From Litchfieldella xinjiangensis (GTDB lineage: Bacteria > Pseudomonadota > Gammaproteobacteria > Pseudomonadales > Halomonadaceae): a stretch of 64,000 nt of DNA. The translations under genes and the position numbers were made by a program. Position 1 is the stretch's first letter, and each line of letters starts with the position of its first letter. A model generated the notes under the pieces. The model was not told where the DNA came from and did not search any database. It worked only from the letters and a program-made list of their open reading frames with translations. Positions 17,207 through 26,832 of the stretch are shown piece by piece. The DNA is taken from contig NZ_JPZL01000001.1 of NCBI RefSeq assembly GCF_000759345.1, forward strand, positions 682,001 to 746,000, written 5' to 3'.

Positions 17207-18353
17207 TTCTCTCCAGATAATCTAATAAATCAGCTTCGCTGAGGCCGCTTGCGACGGGCGTCGCATCGGTGCGCCCAGCGATGATCAGATCAAAGCGGCC
17301 GGCCCGCCCGACCAGGCACATGTCGGCGCGGCGTTGGCTGGCACAGCTCTTGGCACACCCCGACACGTGTAGGCTGCCCTCGACCCGGCCCGACAGGCGC
17401 TCGGCTATACCCAGCGTCTCGACGCTGGCCTGCTCGCAATAGGGGGCCCCAGGACACACATCGGTGGCGAGACGCGGGTCGCGCTCATCGTTCAGCAGGC
17501 CGGGAACGATCGTTGCCTGTCGCTCGGCACCCTCCAGCAGGAGGCGGCGCCAGGGTGTCACCCGCACAGCAGTCACCGTGGTGGTTTCGATGGCGGCACG
17601 TAACACCGATGCCGGCGCCCGTCCGAACGGCAAACCCACGACCCGACCCCGGGCATGGTCGCCGAGTGCCGGGCGAGGCCCCGACTCGGCAGGCGAGTCC
17701 GAAGCCGGCGCCCAGGAGGGCAGCGGCGCCTGATGTCGCCGCATCCGGCCGGCCTGGCCACCGCCACTGGCGATAAACCAGTGCGCCATCCGAATCAGGT
17801 GGTCCACGGCGGCCGCCGGCGAGCCGACCGGCGTTCCCAGCGCCCGCCCATCGGCTCGTACCAGTAACGAACCCGATGCCGACCGCTCGATGCGAAAGTC
17901 GGCAGAGGTCGTCTGCAGCACAGGCGCCTCGCCTACGTCTATGGCGATGCCCATCTTGGCCGGCAGTGCCGGTAGTTCGTCGAGGCGGGACAGCAACATA
18001 CGAGCCGTTTCATGGGTGGCGTCACCTGGCCGCCACTCCGGGGCCAACAGGCATTGCGGACCTCGCTCGAGCTCGGCACTCGGTTCGACCAGGCCATGTT
18101 CAATGAGAGACGCCATCAACCGCGGCCAGGTGGTTTCCGTTACACCGCGCAGTTGCAGGTTGGCGCGGCTGGTAAGCTCGATCAGGCCGCTACCGAAGGT
18201 TTCGGCGGCCTCGCACAGCGCCAGCATCTGGTCGCGACTGAGCTGGCCCAACGCAGGGCGAACGCGCACCAGCATCCCATCGCCGGTCGCCATGGGGCGC
18301 CAGGCACCGGGGCACCAGCCCTTGATGCGCGGTCGAGTGGGCTTCGTCATCAT
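17187..18353 (-). CDS. cobG: Precorrin-3B synthase (oxygen-dependent, Fe-S)
   Basis: 388 residues of the nitrite/sulfite reductase-like superfamily. The [4Fe-4S] ligands are seen as CPGAPYC and GCAKSC in the C-terminal third, and the N-terminal half-domain has the LTSRANLQLRGV segment. CobG hydroxylates precorrin-3A with dioxygen before ring contraction, so this gene defines the aerobic route. The start overlaps the cobN stop by 4 bases. The region around residues 205-235 is an expanded, low-complexity linker. Confidence 0.93.
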   Translation of the reverse strand: MMTKPTRPRIKGWCPGAWRPMATGDGMLVRVRPALGQLSRDQMLALCEAAETFGSGLIELTSRANLQLRGVTETTWPRLMASLIEHGLVEPSAELERGPQCLLAPEWRPGDATHETARMLLSRLDELPALPAKMGIAIDVGEAPVLQTTSADFRIERSASGSLLVRADGRALGTPVGSPAAAVDHLIRMAHWFIASGGGQAGRMRRHQAPLPSWAPASDSPAESGPRPALGDHARGRVVGLPFGRAPASVLRAAIETTTVTAVRVTPWRRLLLEGAERQATIVPGLLNDERDPRLATDVCPGAPYCEQASVETLGIAERLSGRVEGSLHVSGCAKSCASQRRADMCLVGRAGRFDLIIAGRTDATPVASGLSEADLLDYLERIDASRL

Positions 18354-21300
18354 GGCGCACTCGACTCCTTGCTCTCATCGATCTGGAGCAACAGATCCTG
18401 CAATGCGTCGCCCTGCTCTCCCGGCTCCTGCCACATTCCGCGCTGAACCGCTTCCAGCAGCCGCTCGGCCATCTCTTCCAGCGCCGCCGGGTTATGCTCG
18501 CGCAGGAAAGCCTGGTTGGCATCATTCAGCACCAGCGCCTCGCTGACCTGGGCATATTGATAGTCGGCCACCAGATCGGTAGTCGCGTCATAGGCAAATA
18601 GATAATCGACGGTGGCGGCCATCTCGAAGGCCCCTTTATAACCGTGCTCGCGCATGGCCTCGATCCACTTGGGGTTGAGCACGCGCGAGCGAATCACCCG
18701 GGCCAGTTCCTCCTTGAGGGTACGAATGCGTGGCTGGGCCGGGTTGGCATGATCGCCATGGTAGATACTGGGTGCCTGCCCGGTAAGCGTCCGGCTGGCA
18801 TTGGCCATACCGCCCTGGAAGGCGTAGTAACCGTTCGAGTCGAGGATGTCGTGCTCGCGGTTGTCCTGATTGTGCATGACCGCATCCAGTCCCTTGAGCT
18901 GTTGTTCGAAGGCCCCTCGGGCAGGCGTCCCGGACTCCGGAAACTGGCCATAGGCATAGGCGCCGGCCTTCAGGTAGGCCTCGGCCAGATCGTCCGCGTC
19001 GTCCCAGGCGCGGTTGTCGAGCAGCCGATTCAGCCCGGTCCCGTACTCACCCGGCTTGCTGCCGAAGACACGGTAGCCGGCCTCCTGGGCGGCCTGTTCC
19101 GCGGGCATGCCCTGCGCTTCGAGGGCCTGACGACGTGCCAGTACCGCCGCGCGAATGGTATTGCCATTGCCCGGCTCCTCATAGTCGGCAATGGCCCGTA
19201 CGGCACGGTCGAACAGACGTATGACGTTGGGAAAGGCATCGCGGAAAAAGCCGGATACGCGCAGCGTGACATCGACGCGGGGCCGCCCCAGTAGCATGGC
19301 GGGTATGACCTCGATGTCGATGACCCGCTGCGAACCCAGCGACCAGACCGGCCGCACGCCCATCAGAGCGAACGCCTGGGCAATATCGTCCCCCCCGGTG
19401 CGCATGGTCGCAGTGCCCCAGATCGACAGTCCCAACCGATGCGGATAATCGCCGTTGTCCTGTAGATAGCGCTCGATAAACGCCTGGGCCGACGCTTCCC
19501 CCAGCGTCCAGGCGGCCGGCGATGGAATCGAGCGGTTATCGACACTGAAGAAATTTCGCCCGGTCGGCAGCGTGTCCAGACGGCCCCGGCTGGGTGCGCC
19601 GCTTGGCCCGGGCAGCACGAATAGGCCCTCGAGCCCATCCAGCAACGACTGGATCTCCATGTCGGCGCCCTGCTGCATGGCTGCCCATAGCGTATCGCGC
19701 GCGTAGCGACACTGTTGCGCGGTGGCTGGATAGTCCCGGGCCAGCGTGGCCAGGCAGCCCGGTGCCAACACGAAGTCCTCCATCAGCCAAAGAGCGAGCC
19801 GCTCCAGGCGCTCACGGGTATCGGCAGCGGTGCGCCAGCTAGCGTCGTCGAGTTCGTCCAGAATCGCGGGCTTCGGGCCCGTCCATGGTTCCGCGCCAGC
19901 CTTGAGAGGATCGAAATGCAACCCCAGGTCATCGGCGAGATTATGCAGCAGTCCACGCTGGACCAGCGCGTCTCCCCGCGGCAGACGCAGGATTGCCACC
20001 AGGGTCCCTGCCAGCTTGTCCTCCCGCGGCAAGGTGCCAAGCACATGCAGGCCGTGGCGGATCTGGGACTCCTTGATATCGCAAAGATAGGTATCCAGCG
20101 CATTGAGCAGGTGCGCGTCATCCTCGGTCGTGTGCGCCAACTCCTTGTCGATGCCAGTGTCGCGCAGGTGACCGAGAATCTGCTCACGCAGTAGCGCCTC
20201 GCGACGCGGGTCCATGTTCAGCGCCTGGTAGTACTCGTCCGTCAACGCTTCCAGCTCCGCCATGGCCCCGTAGAGTTCGGCGCGCGCCAGCGGCGGCATC
20301 AGATGGTCGATGATCACGGCCTGGCTGCGGCGCTTGGCCTGGGCTCCTTCGCCGGGGTCGTTGACGATAAAGGGATAGAAGTGCGGCACTGGCCCCAGGG
20401 CGATGTCCGGCCAGCATTCGGCGCTAAGCGCCGTGCTCTTGCCCGGCAACCATTCGAGATTGCCGTGCTTGCCCACATGGATCACCGCATCCACCCGGTA
20501 ATGCTCACGAAGCCAGAGGTAGAACGCCAGGTAGCTATGGGGCGGTGCCAGTTCGGTGTCGTGATAGGTCTGGGTCAGGTCGTCGATGAAATCCCGTTCC
20601 GGCTGAATGCCGACGAACGTCTCACCCAGACGGATTCCGGCAATCATCAGGCGGCCACTGCGGTACTTGGGGTCCTGATCCGGCGTTCCCCAGCGCACTC
20701 GCACTGCCTGCTGTAGCGATTCAGGCAGGCTCTTGAACCAGTCCAGGTACTCATCCACGCCGATGCTCTGCCAGCAGGGGCGCTGATCCAGCGCTTCGCG
20801 ATCGTTGGTAACCGCCCCCTGAAGCAACCGGATCAGAGCATCCCCATCGGCCGGCACATCCTCCACCGGATAGCCCGCCTTGTGCAGGGCGCGTAGTATC
20901 TCGATCGTCGAGGCCGGCGTGTCCAGCCCGACACCGTTACCGATCCGCCCCTCGCGATTGGGGTAGTTGGCAAGCACCAGCGCCAGGCGCTTATCGGGAT
21001 TCGGTGTACGCCGCAGGTCGCAGAAGCGCCGCGCCAATCGGGCAACGAAGGCCGCGCGTTCGGCATGCAGGGCATGGCGGATCACGGCCAGCTGGCAGCG
21101 CTCGCTGTAGTGGGCCTCGGTCTTGAAGCCTACCGCCCGGGTGATGATCCGCCCATCCATTTCGGGCAGGACCACCTGCATGGCCACGTCGCGGCTGTGC
21201 AGACCGCCTGCCCCGGTTTGCCAATCCTGCTCGGTGGAGCTCGCCAGGATAGCCTGCAGCACCACCGGCCGGCCGACGAAGGGCGATTCGGAGAGCGCTC

Positions 21301-22177
21301 CCTGCTGGGACTCGAGATCGCCCGAATCGCGATTGACCGAAAAACCGGTGGTGTTGACCACCAGCATGGCCCCGGTCTGCTCGATGAGGTGGTTGACGAA
21401 GGCCACGCAGGCGTCCTCCTTGAGCGACGCCACAGCCACCGCCAACGGCTCGAGTCCCTGATCATGGAGTGCGTCGATCAGGCCATCGAGAACGGCCGTG
21501 TTGGCCCCCTGAAGGTGACTACGATAGAACAGCAACAAGCACACGGGACGCCCAGAAACCCGACGTGCCCGCCATTCGCTCAATGTTGCTTCCCGTCCGG
21601 CTGAATGGGGAGCGTAGAGCAGCGCTGCAGGGATGGGCTTGGGCTCCTGCCACGTCATCTTGTCGGTGCTTTCGTCAAGGCATTGCGTCGCCACATAGCG
21701 CAGCAATTGCTCGGCATTATCCACCCCACCCTCTCGCAGGTAACGCCACACCCGATGAGCGACTGCGAAGGGGACACTGGATTCTGACAGCAGCGCATCG
21801 TCCGGGGCGTCACAGCCCGGCACCAGAATCAGCTGCCGTCCCTTGCCCGCGGCCGCCCACGCAAGTAGGCGCTCATGGCCATATCGCCAGTAGCCGCTGC
21901 CGCCAAGTAGCGAGACGATCACCAGACGCGCCTGCTCCAGCACACGATGCTCGTAGAGATCGTAGGCGGCGGGCTTGACCAGGTTCATCCAGTTCGCGAG
22001 CCGCAGCGTGGGGTAATCGTCACCTGGCGTCGAGGTCAGCCGTTCGATCGCCTGGGCCAATGCCGCCAGGCTGCTATCGGCAGCGGACAGGATGACGATG
22101 TCGGCAGGGGTCTGCTGTAAATCGACGATGCCTTCATCGTCGACGAACCCCCCGGGCTTGGCGGCAAAGAGATGCAT
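18350..22177 (-). CDS. cobN: Cobaltochelatase large subunit
   Basis: 1275 residues, the usual length for CobN, homologous to magnesium chelatase BchH/ChlH. It binds hydrogenobyrinic acid a,c-diamide and inserts cobalt with ATP supplied by the AAA+ partner. Conserved stretches include HVGKHGNLEWLPGK and RPRVDVTLRVSGFFRDAFP, and the C-terminal TVDYLFAYDATTDLV. It overlaps cobW upstream by one base and cobG downstream by 4. The partner here is the ChlI/ChlD-type gene at 24641, not CobS/CobT. Confidence 0.96.
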   Translation of the reverse strand: MHLFAAKPGGFVDDEGIVDLQQTPADIVILSAADSSLAALAQAIERLTSTPGDDYPTLRLANWMNLVKPAAYDLYEHRVLEQARLVIVSLLGGSGYWRYGHERLLAWAAAGKGRQLILVPGCDAPDDALLSESSVPFAVAHRVWRYLREGGVDNAEQLLRYVATQCLDESTDKMTWQEPKPIPAALLYAPHSAGREATLSEWRARRVSGRPVCLLLFYRSHLQGANTAVLDGLIDALHDQGLEPLAVAVASLKEDACVAFVNHLIEQTGAMLVVNTTGFSVNRDSGDLESQQGALSESPFVGRPVVLQAILASSTEQDWQTGAGGLHSRDVAMQVVLPEMDGRIITRAVGFKTEAHYSERCQLAVIRHALHAERAAFVARLARRFCDLRRTPNPDKRLALVLANYPNREGRIGNGVGLDTPASTIEILRALHKAGYPVEDVPADGDALIRLLQGAVTNDREALDQRPCWQSIGVDEYLDWFKSLPESLQQAVRVRWGTPDQDPKYRSGRLMIAGIRLGETFVGIQPERDFIDDLTQTYHDTELAPPHSYLAFYLWLREHYRVDAVIHVGKHGNLEWLPGKSTALSAECWPDIALGPVPHFYPFIVNDPGEGAQAKRRSQAVIIDHLMPPLARAELYGAMAELEALTDEYYQALNMDPRREALLREQILGHLRDTGIDKELAHTTEDDAHLLNALDTYLCDIKESQIRHGLHVLGTLPREDKLAGTLVAILRLPRGDALVQRGLLHNLADDLGLHFDPLKAGAEPWTGPKPAILDELDDASWRTAADTRERLERLALWLMEDFVLAPGCLATLARDYPATAQQCRYARDTLWAAMQQGADMEIQSLLDGLEGLFVLPGPSGAPSRGRLDTLPTGRNFFSVDNRSIPSPAAWTLGEASAQAFIERYLQDNGDYPHRLGLSIWGTATMRTGGDDIAQAFALMGVRPVWSLGSQRVIDIEVIPAMLLGRPRVDVTLRVSGFFRDAFPNVIRLFDRAVRAIADYEEPGNGNTIRAAVLARRQALEAQGMPAEQAAQEAGYRVFGSKPGEYGTGLNRLLDNRAWDDADDLAEAYLKAGAYAYGQFPESGTPARGAFEQQLKGLDAVMHNQDNREHDILDSNGYYAFQGGMANASRTLTGQAPSIYHGDHANPAQPRIRTLKEELARVIRSRVLNPKWIEAMREHGYKGAFEMAATVDYLFAYDATTDLVADYQYAQVSEALVLNDANQAFLREHNPAALEEMAERLLEAVQRGMWQEPGEQGDALQDLLLQIDESKESSAP

Positions 22178-23268
22178 CAGGTGGTCGCTTCGATCTCGGC
22201 GCTGGCCAGCGCCCGCTGCAACGCCTCGCTATCCAGCCCCTTGCCGATGATGACGAGTTGGGTTTGGCGGAGTTCGTCCTGTCGCCACAGGCGATCGAAA
22301 TAGCTATCCAGGCGTTCTCCCACGGCCTGTATTACTTGCCGCATGGGTTTGCCCGGTAGCGCCGCAAAGCCTTTGGCACGATAGATCTCATGGTTTTTCA
22401 ACAGCGCCTGGAGGGCTTCCGCCAACGCGGTACCGTCGACTTCACCCAGGCGAACCACGCAAGAGTCGAAGTGATCGTGCGCATGGTCATGGTGCGCCCC
22501 TTCGGCGTGATGACGATCATGATGGTTCTCGATGCGATCGATGTTCATCTCGCTCGCCGCGGCGATCCCCATCAAGGCTTCAAGTTGAGCGGTATTGGTA
22601 GCCAGTGTCTGGTCGATGAACAGCGTCTTGACCGATTCGGGGACGCGTTCCTTGATCAGCGCTTCGAGACGCTCCCGGTCTTCGGGGCCTAGCAGGTCGG
22701 TCTTGCTGACCAGTACCAGGTCAGCCGCACTCAGCTGGTCGTCGAGCAGTTCACGCAAACTGGGGTCGTGATCCAGCGAGTCGTCGGCGCGACGCTGCGC
22801 TTCCACCTTGTCGACGTCGCTGGCATAACGCCCCGAGGCCACGGCTGGCCCATCGAGTAGCGTGATGATCGCATCGACGGTGCAGTGCTGGCGCACCTCG
22901 GGCCAGTTGAAGGCCTGGACCAGTGGCTTGGGCAGGGCCAGGCCGCTGGTCTCGATCAGGATGTGGTCGATATCGTCACGACGAGCCACCAACTTCTTCA
23001 TGACCGGCAGAAACTCCTCCTCCACTGTGCAGCAGATACAGCCGTTGGCCAGTTCGTAGATACCACTTTCCGATTCCACGGCATCGTCTTCGCACCCCAG
23101 GGCACAGCTGCGCAGCAGGCTGGAGTCGATATCCTGCTCGCCGAATTCGTTGACGATGACGGCGATTCGCTTGCCGGTCACCTGCCGCAGCATGCTGGCC
23201 AGCAGTGTGGTCTTGCCGCTGCCCAGAAAGCCGGTCACCACCGTGGCGGGGATCTTGTTCAATTGCAT
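22177..23268 (-). CDS. cobW: CobW-family metallochaperone GTPase
   Basis: 363 residues of the G3E GTPase family. The P-loop GFLGSGKTT is at residues 13-21, the metal-binding CxCC motif at NGCICC, and the SKTD nucleotide-specificity motif follows. A histidine-rich insertion (HHDRHHAEGAHHDHAHDH, about residues 242-262) precedes the CobW C-terminal domain. CobW proteins are thought to deliver cobalt to CobN, and the gene directly precedes cobN. The start overlaps cobB by 10 bases. Confidence 0.94.
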   Translation of the reverse strand: MQLNKIPATVVTGFLGSGKTTLLASMLRQVTGKRIAVIVNEFGEQDIDSSLLRSCALGCEDDAVESESGIYELANGCICCTVEEEFLPVMKKLVARRDDIDHILIETSGLALPKPLVQAFNWPEVRQHCTVDAIITLLDGPAVASGRYASDVDKVEAQRRADDSLDHDPSLRELLDDQLSAADLVLVSKTDLLGPEDRERLEALIKERVPESVKTLFIDQTLATNTAQLEALMGIAAASEMNIDRIENHHDRHHAEGAHHDHAHDHFDSCVVRLGEVDGTALAEALQALLKNHEIYRAKGFAALPGKPMRQVIQAVGERLDSYFDRLWRQDELRQTQLVIIGKGLDSEALQRALASAEIEATT

Positions 23269-24644
23269 GCGTTGGAATCCTCAAACTCGACGAGCGTATG
23301 TGGCCTCACCGGCTCCGGAGCGAACAGGCGGGCCACGGCGGTGGGGTTATTGGGGAAGAACAAGTGCAGATAGGTCGCCGTCAGGCGCCGATCACGATAG
23401 ATGGCTTCACCTGGCGCGGGATGACGCTGGCGCCGACCATGGCCGATGGGCTCGGGCGTTCCCTCGGCCATGGAGCGGTGATGGGCATGCGCCCGGACCG
23501 GGCCCTCGGGCAGTTCGGCCGTCTGCATGCCTTGGCAACCCCGCCGCCCCCGCATGGCGCCCTGACCGGGCAACAACCCCAGCATGGCGTGAGTGCGTTC
23601 ACCGATATCCGTAAGCGTCTCCAGGCAGTAAAGCAGACCACCGCACTCGGCGAGGATCGGCCTGTCTTCGGCATGAAAGCGGCGTATCTCGCTGTGCATG
23701 GCGCGGTTGTCGGCCAGGCGCTCAGCATGAAGCTCCGGGTAGCCACCCGGCAACCAGAGGGCATCGCAGGGGGGAAGCCGGGCATCACTCAGCGGAGAGA
23801 AGAAACGCAGCGTTGCTCCCATGCGCTCCAACAGATCCAGGTTGGGCTGGTAAATGAAGCTGAACGCAGCATCTCGCGCCACGCCGATGCATACGCCCTC
23901 GAGCGAAGGCAATGCGTCGATCGCGCTCGTTGGCGATGCAACAAAGGTGACCGGCGGCAAATCCAGCAGGGTCTCTGCCAGCCCTTCGGCCAGTAGTGCA
24001 GCGGCTGCGGCCTCGAAGCGTGACTCCAGATCCTCGCGAATCTCTTCGGCCTGCACCAGTCCCAGATGGCGCTCGGGCAGGGCCAGGCCAGCGTCACGCG
24101 CTACTGCAGCCAGAAAGGGAATGCTGGAGGGCAACGCGGCCTCGATCAGCTCCCGGTGACGCTGCGAGCCACAGGCATTGGCAATCAACCCGGCAATACG
24201 CACATCGTCGCGGAAAGCCGCCAAGCCGGTGACCACGGCCGCCGCGGTCTGGGCCATGCCTTTCACGTCCATGACGATGACCAGCGGCAAGTCGAACATC
24301 GCGGCCAGGTCGGCACTGGACGGCTCGCCATCGAACAGGCCCATGGCCCCTTCGACCAGAATCAGGTCCGCCTGTCGCGCAGCCTCGTAGAGTCGCTGGC
24401 GGCAGTAAGCTTCCCCGGCCATCCACAAATCGAGCTGGTCAACCGGCTCTCCCGAGGCCTGGGCGAGAATCTGGGGATCCAGGTAGTCAGGGCCGGTCTT
24501 GAAGACCCGCACCACCTTGCCCTGATTGCGCAGCATCCGAGCCAGCCCCGCCGTCACCGTGGTCTTGCCCTGCCCCGATGCGGGTGCGGCAATGAACACC
24601 GCAGGGCAAGCGGCGCGTGCACTTCCTGAAATCGCGGCATTCAT
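23259..24644 (-). CDS. cobB: Hydrogenobyrinic acid a,c-diamide synthase (CobB, glutamine-hydrolysing)
   Basis: 461 residues in two domains: an N-terminal ATPase with the P-loop ASGQGKTTVTAG at about residues 22-33, and a C-terminal glutaminase whose nucleophile sits in AECGGLLYC, with the LPGGYPELHAE strand before it. It amidates the a and c acetates of hydrogenobyrinic acid before cobalt insertion. It overlaps cobW by 10 bases and the upstream chlID by 4, within the riboswitch-led block. Confidence 0.95.
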   Translation of the reverse strand: MNAAISGSARAACPAVFIAAPASGQGKTTVTAGLARMLRNQGKVVRVFKTGPDYLDPQILAQASGEPVDQLDLWMAGEAYCRQRLYEAARQADLILVEGAMGLFDGEPSSADLAAMFDLPLVIVMDVKGMAQTAAAVVTGLAAFRDDVRIAGLIANACGSQRHRELIEAALPSSIPFLAAVARDAGLALPERHLGLVQAEEIREDLESRFEAAAAALLAEGLAETLLDLPPVTFVASPTSAIDALPSLEGVCIGVARDAAFSFIYQPNLDLLERMGATLRFFSPLSDARLPPCDALWLPGGYPELHAERLADNRAMHSEIRRFHAEDRPILAECGGLLYCLETLTDIGERTHAMLGLLPGQGAMRGRRGCQGMQTAELPEGPVRAHAHHRSMAEGTPEPIGHGRRQRHPAPGEAIYRDRRLTATYLHLFFPNNPTAVARLFAPEPVRPHTLVEFEDSNACN

Positions 24645-26443
24645 CGATATGAACCTCCACTCAAGGCATTGCGGGTCGGGTTCAGCGGAGATGCCCCCAG
24701 CGGGGGCAGACGCAGATACCGGGCACCCAGCTCTCGAGCGATGAGTGCACCGCGTCCCCGCTTGACTGCCCCCTGCTCGGTATCGACGACGATGCAGTCA
24801 CCCAACGACGGGAGACGCTCCAACGACTGCCGGGTCCGGCCATCGGTAATCAGATAGGTGCGTACATGCAGGCCGGCATTCTGTTGCCGCCATTGGCGAA
24901 TCAGGCTCGCCGCGTGGAGGATCGCTTCGCGGATCGGCGTACCGCCGCCCGCATGAACCGCGTCAAGACGCTCCATGAGCGCCTTGGGGGCACGGCGGCG
25001 CGTCAATATCGTGGCAATCCCCTCGTTACCGAACCCCAGCACCGCCAACTGTTCACGGGCCGCATAGGCCTGACGCGACAGCTGGTCGACAAGGCCCTTG
25101 GCCTGGCCAAAGAGCCTTTGCCCCAGCGTCGAAGCGGAGGTATCCAGCAAGATGAGATGCAACACCGGCTGCCCCGTACGAGCCTTGCGATAGTGCAGTC
25201 GGCGCCAGGGCCAGTGCCCACGGTTGGCAATCACGGTGGCAAACCAGTCCGGGCACTGGGCGGCCTGGTGCGCCCGGTGCTGACCCGGCTGGCGCCCGCG
25301 GCGTCGCCGTGAAGGCGCTGCTGCATTGGGATGGGGCTTGTACGCCTTATGAGCGACCCCCGGCAATTCAGGAGCCATCGCGGTCTCGCTCTTCTGGGGC
25401 GTTGACGGCATGGCGCCCCATTGCCCCTGGGCGCCACCCTGGTTCCGGTCCTGGCTGTGGTTCTGGTTCTGCGTGGCACTGGCTTCAGGGCCGCCGCGGG
25501 TGGATGCATCGTCGTCGCTGCCGGTGTGCCCGCCACCGCGGGGAGGCGGCGGCGTACCCGGCGGCGGGGATGGCGGCGTAGCGTGCTCGCTTCGTCGGTG
25601 TGCCAGCACCCAGGGCTCCACCATCGCCAGATCCTCTTCGCCTACGGTCGCGGCCCCCCGCCAGGCGGCATGCGCCTGGGCTGCGCGATGCCAGGTCACA
25701 TCGGCACGCAGGCCTTCGGCGCCGGCCTGCTCGCAACGCACGGCGATATGCTCGTATATCCAGGGTGGGGTGGTGATATGAGGCAGCGCTTCCCGGGCAT
25801 GGCGAAGACGCTTCGTAAGCGCCGCCTGAAGATTCGCATGCTGCGCCATGTAGGCTTGCGGATCGCGGTCGAAGGCCTCTCGCTGCTGCACGATGGCTAT
25901 CCGCTCCTGGACTGTTATTACCGTCTCCTGCTCGAGACAAAGGCCGAAACGGTCGAGCAATTGGGGTCGCAGCTCCCCTTCGTCGGGATTCATGGTGCCT
26001 ATCAGGCTGAAACGGGCGGAATGGGTATGGCTGATCCCATCGCGTTCGACGATGTTGACACCACTCGCAGCCACATCGAGCAACAGGTCCACCAAGGGGT
26101 CGGGCAGCAGGTTGACTTCATCGACGTACAGCACGCCGCCATCCGCCCTGGCGAGCAGGCCCGGATGGAAAGTGGCTTCACGTTCGGATAAGACTCGTTG
26201 CAGATCCAGGCTTCCGATCAGCCGGTCTTCACTCGCCCCCAGCGGCAGGGTGACGAACGGCGGCCGCTCTCCCGCGTCATCATCAGGCAGAATCGCTGCC
26301 AATGCGCGCGCCAATGTCGATTTGGCACTGCCCCGAGGCCCACTGATCAGCACGCCCCCTACGCGGGGATTGATGGCATTGAGCAGCAAAGCGGTCTTGA
26401 GCGACTCCTGGCCGACCACGGCGGCAAAAGGGAACTCACTCAT
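24641..26443 (-). CDS. ChlI/ChlD-type AAA+ and VWA subunit of cobaltochelatase
   Basis: 600 residues in one chain. Residues 1 to about 330 are a complete AAA+ module of the ChlI type (Walker A GPRGSAKST, Walker B VLYVDEVNLL, NPDEGELRPQLLDRFG). A proline, glycine, asparagine and glutamine-rich linker follows (about 331-420). The last 190 residues are a von Willebrand A domain with the metal-ion motif DTSAS. In CobN-dependent organisms without CobS/CobT this kind of protein supplies ATPase power to the chelatase. The ATG at 26443 was chosen because the product then starts with the family opening; upstream codons lie in the leader RNA. Confidence 0.9.
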   Translation of the reverse strand: MSEFPFAAVVGQESLKTALLLNAINPRVGGVLISGPRGSAKSTLARALAAILPDDDAGERPPFVTLPLGASEDRLIGSLDLQRVLSEREATFHPGLLARADGGVLYVDEVNLLPDPLVDLLLDVAASGVNIVERDGISHTHSARFSLIGTMNPDEGELRPQLLDRFGLCLEQETVITVQERIAIVQQREAFDRDPQAYMAQHANLQAALTKRLRHAREALPHITTPPWIYEHIAVRCEQAGAEGLRADVTWHRAAQAHAAWRGAATVGEEDLAMVEPWVLAHRRSEHATPPSPPPGTPPPPRGGGHTGSDDDASTRGGPEASATQNQNHSQDRNQGGAQGQWGAMPSTPQKSETAMAPELPGVAHKAYKPHPNAAAPSRRRRGRQPGQHRAHQAAQCPDWFATVIANRGHWPWRRLHYRKARTGQPVLHLILLDTSASTLGQRLFGQAKGLVDQLSRQAYAAREQLAVLGFGNEGIATILTRRRAPKALMERLDAVHAGGGTPIREAILHAASLIRQWRQQNAGLHVRTYLITDGRTRQSLERLPSLGDCIVVDTEQGAVKRGRGALIARELGARYLRLPPLGASPLNPTRNALSGGSYR

Positions 26444-26541
26444 GCGAGACCTCGGGGAGCCCGGCGAAGGCAGGGGCTGCAAATGGCATGCAGACAGCAG
26501 GCCGAGAGGAAGGCAAAACAATTAAAGACACGTAGAATCCT

Positions 26542-26765
26542 CGGTGCCCACCGCACCGTCACGGGATGAAACGACATGACGGGCCGGTCTCCGGGCTCAA
26601 GAGGGGGCATGCAAGGCATGACCTCGGCGCCTGCCCTTCCCGGCCGATGCCGGTGGTCATTGCAGGCGATACTCTCGTTACCGTTGCGGGGGCAGCGATG
26701 GGATTGGCAAACGCGCCGCACCATACTTCCCGATTATCCCCGATGTGCAGGGGCACCCGTCTTCA
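26542..26765 (-). ncRNA. Cobalamin riboswitch upstream of the cob biosynthetic block
   Basis: Read on the minus strand, the leader contains the conserved B12-box core GCCCGGAGACCGGCC (about 26583-26598), the CTGCCCCCGCAACGGTAA segment, and an upstream GGGAAG...CCAATCCC pair. The ends can pair (GGTGCCC with GGGCACC) as a P1 stem. This is the AdoCbl-type element that lowers expression when cobalamin is plentiful. About 100 bases separate it from the chlID start, and no clear terminator is visible there. Confidence 0.92.
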
Positions 26766-26773
26766 ATCGAGCC

Positions 26774-26803
26774 ATCGTAAAGTAACTGTCGTGACTTGCG
26801 CAA
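26774..26803 (-). promoter_or_regulatory. Candidate sigma-70 promoter of the riboswitch-led cob transcript
   Basis: On the minus strand TTGCGC and TACGAT are separated by 18 bases, ending about 9 bases before the 5' edge of the riboswitch. The match to consensus is modest, but its position is right. Confidence 0.45.
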
Positions 26804-26832
26804 TTCCAGGCCAGCTTCTGGTCGTACCAAGG

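Noticed and set aside
26440-26724. Minus-strand frame of 94 codons between chlID and the ABC operon
   Set aside because: It lies over the cobalamin riboswitch; its composition follows the RNA structure, with no ribosome-binding site.
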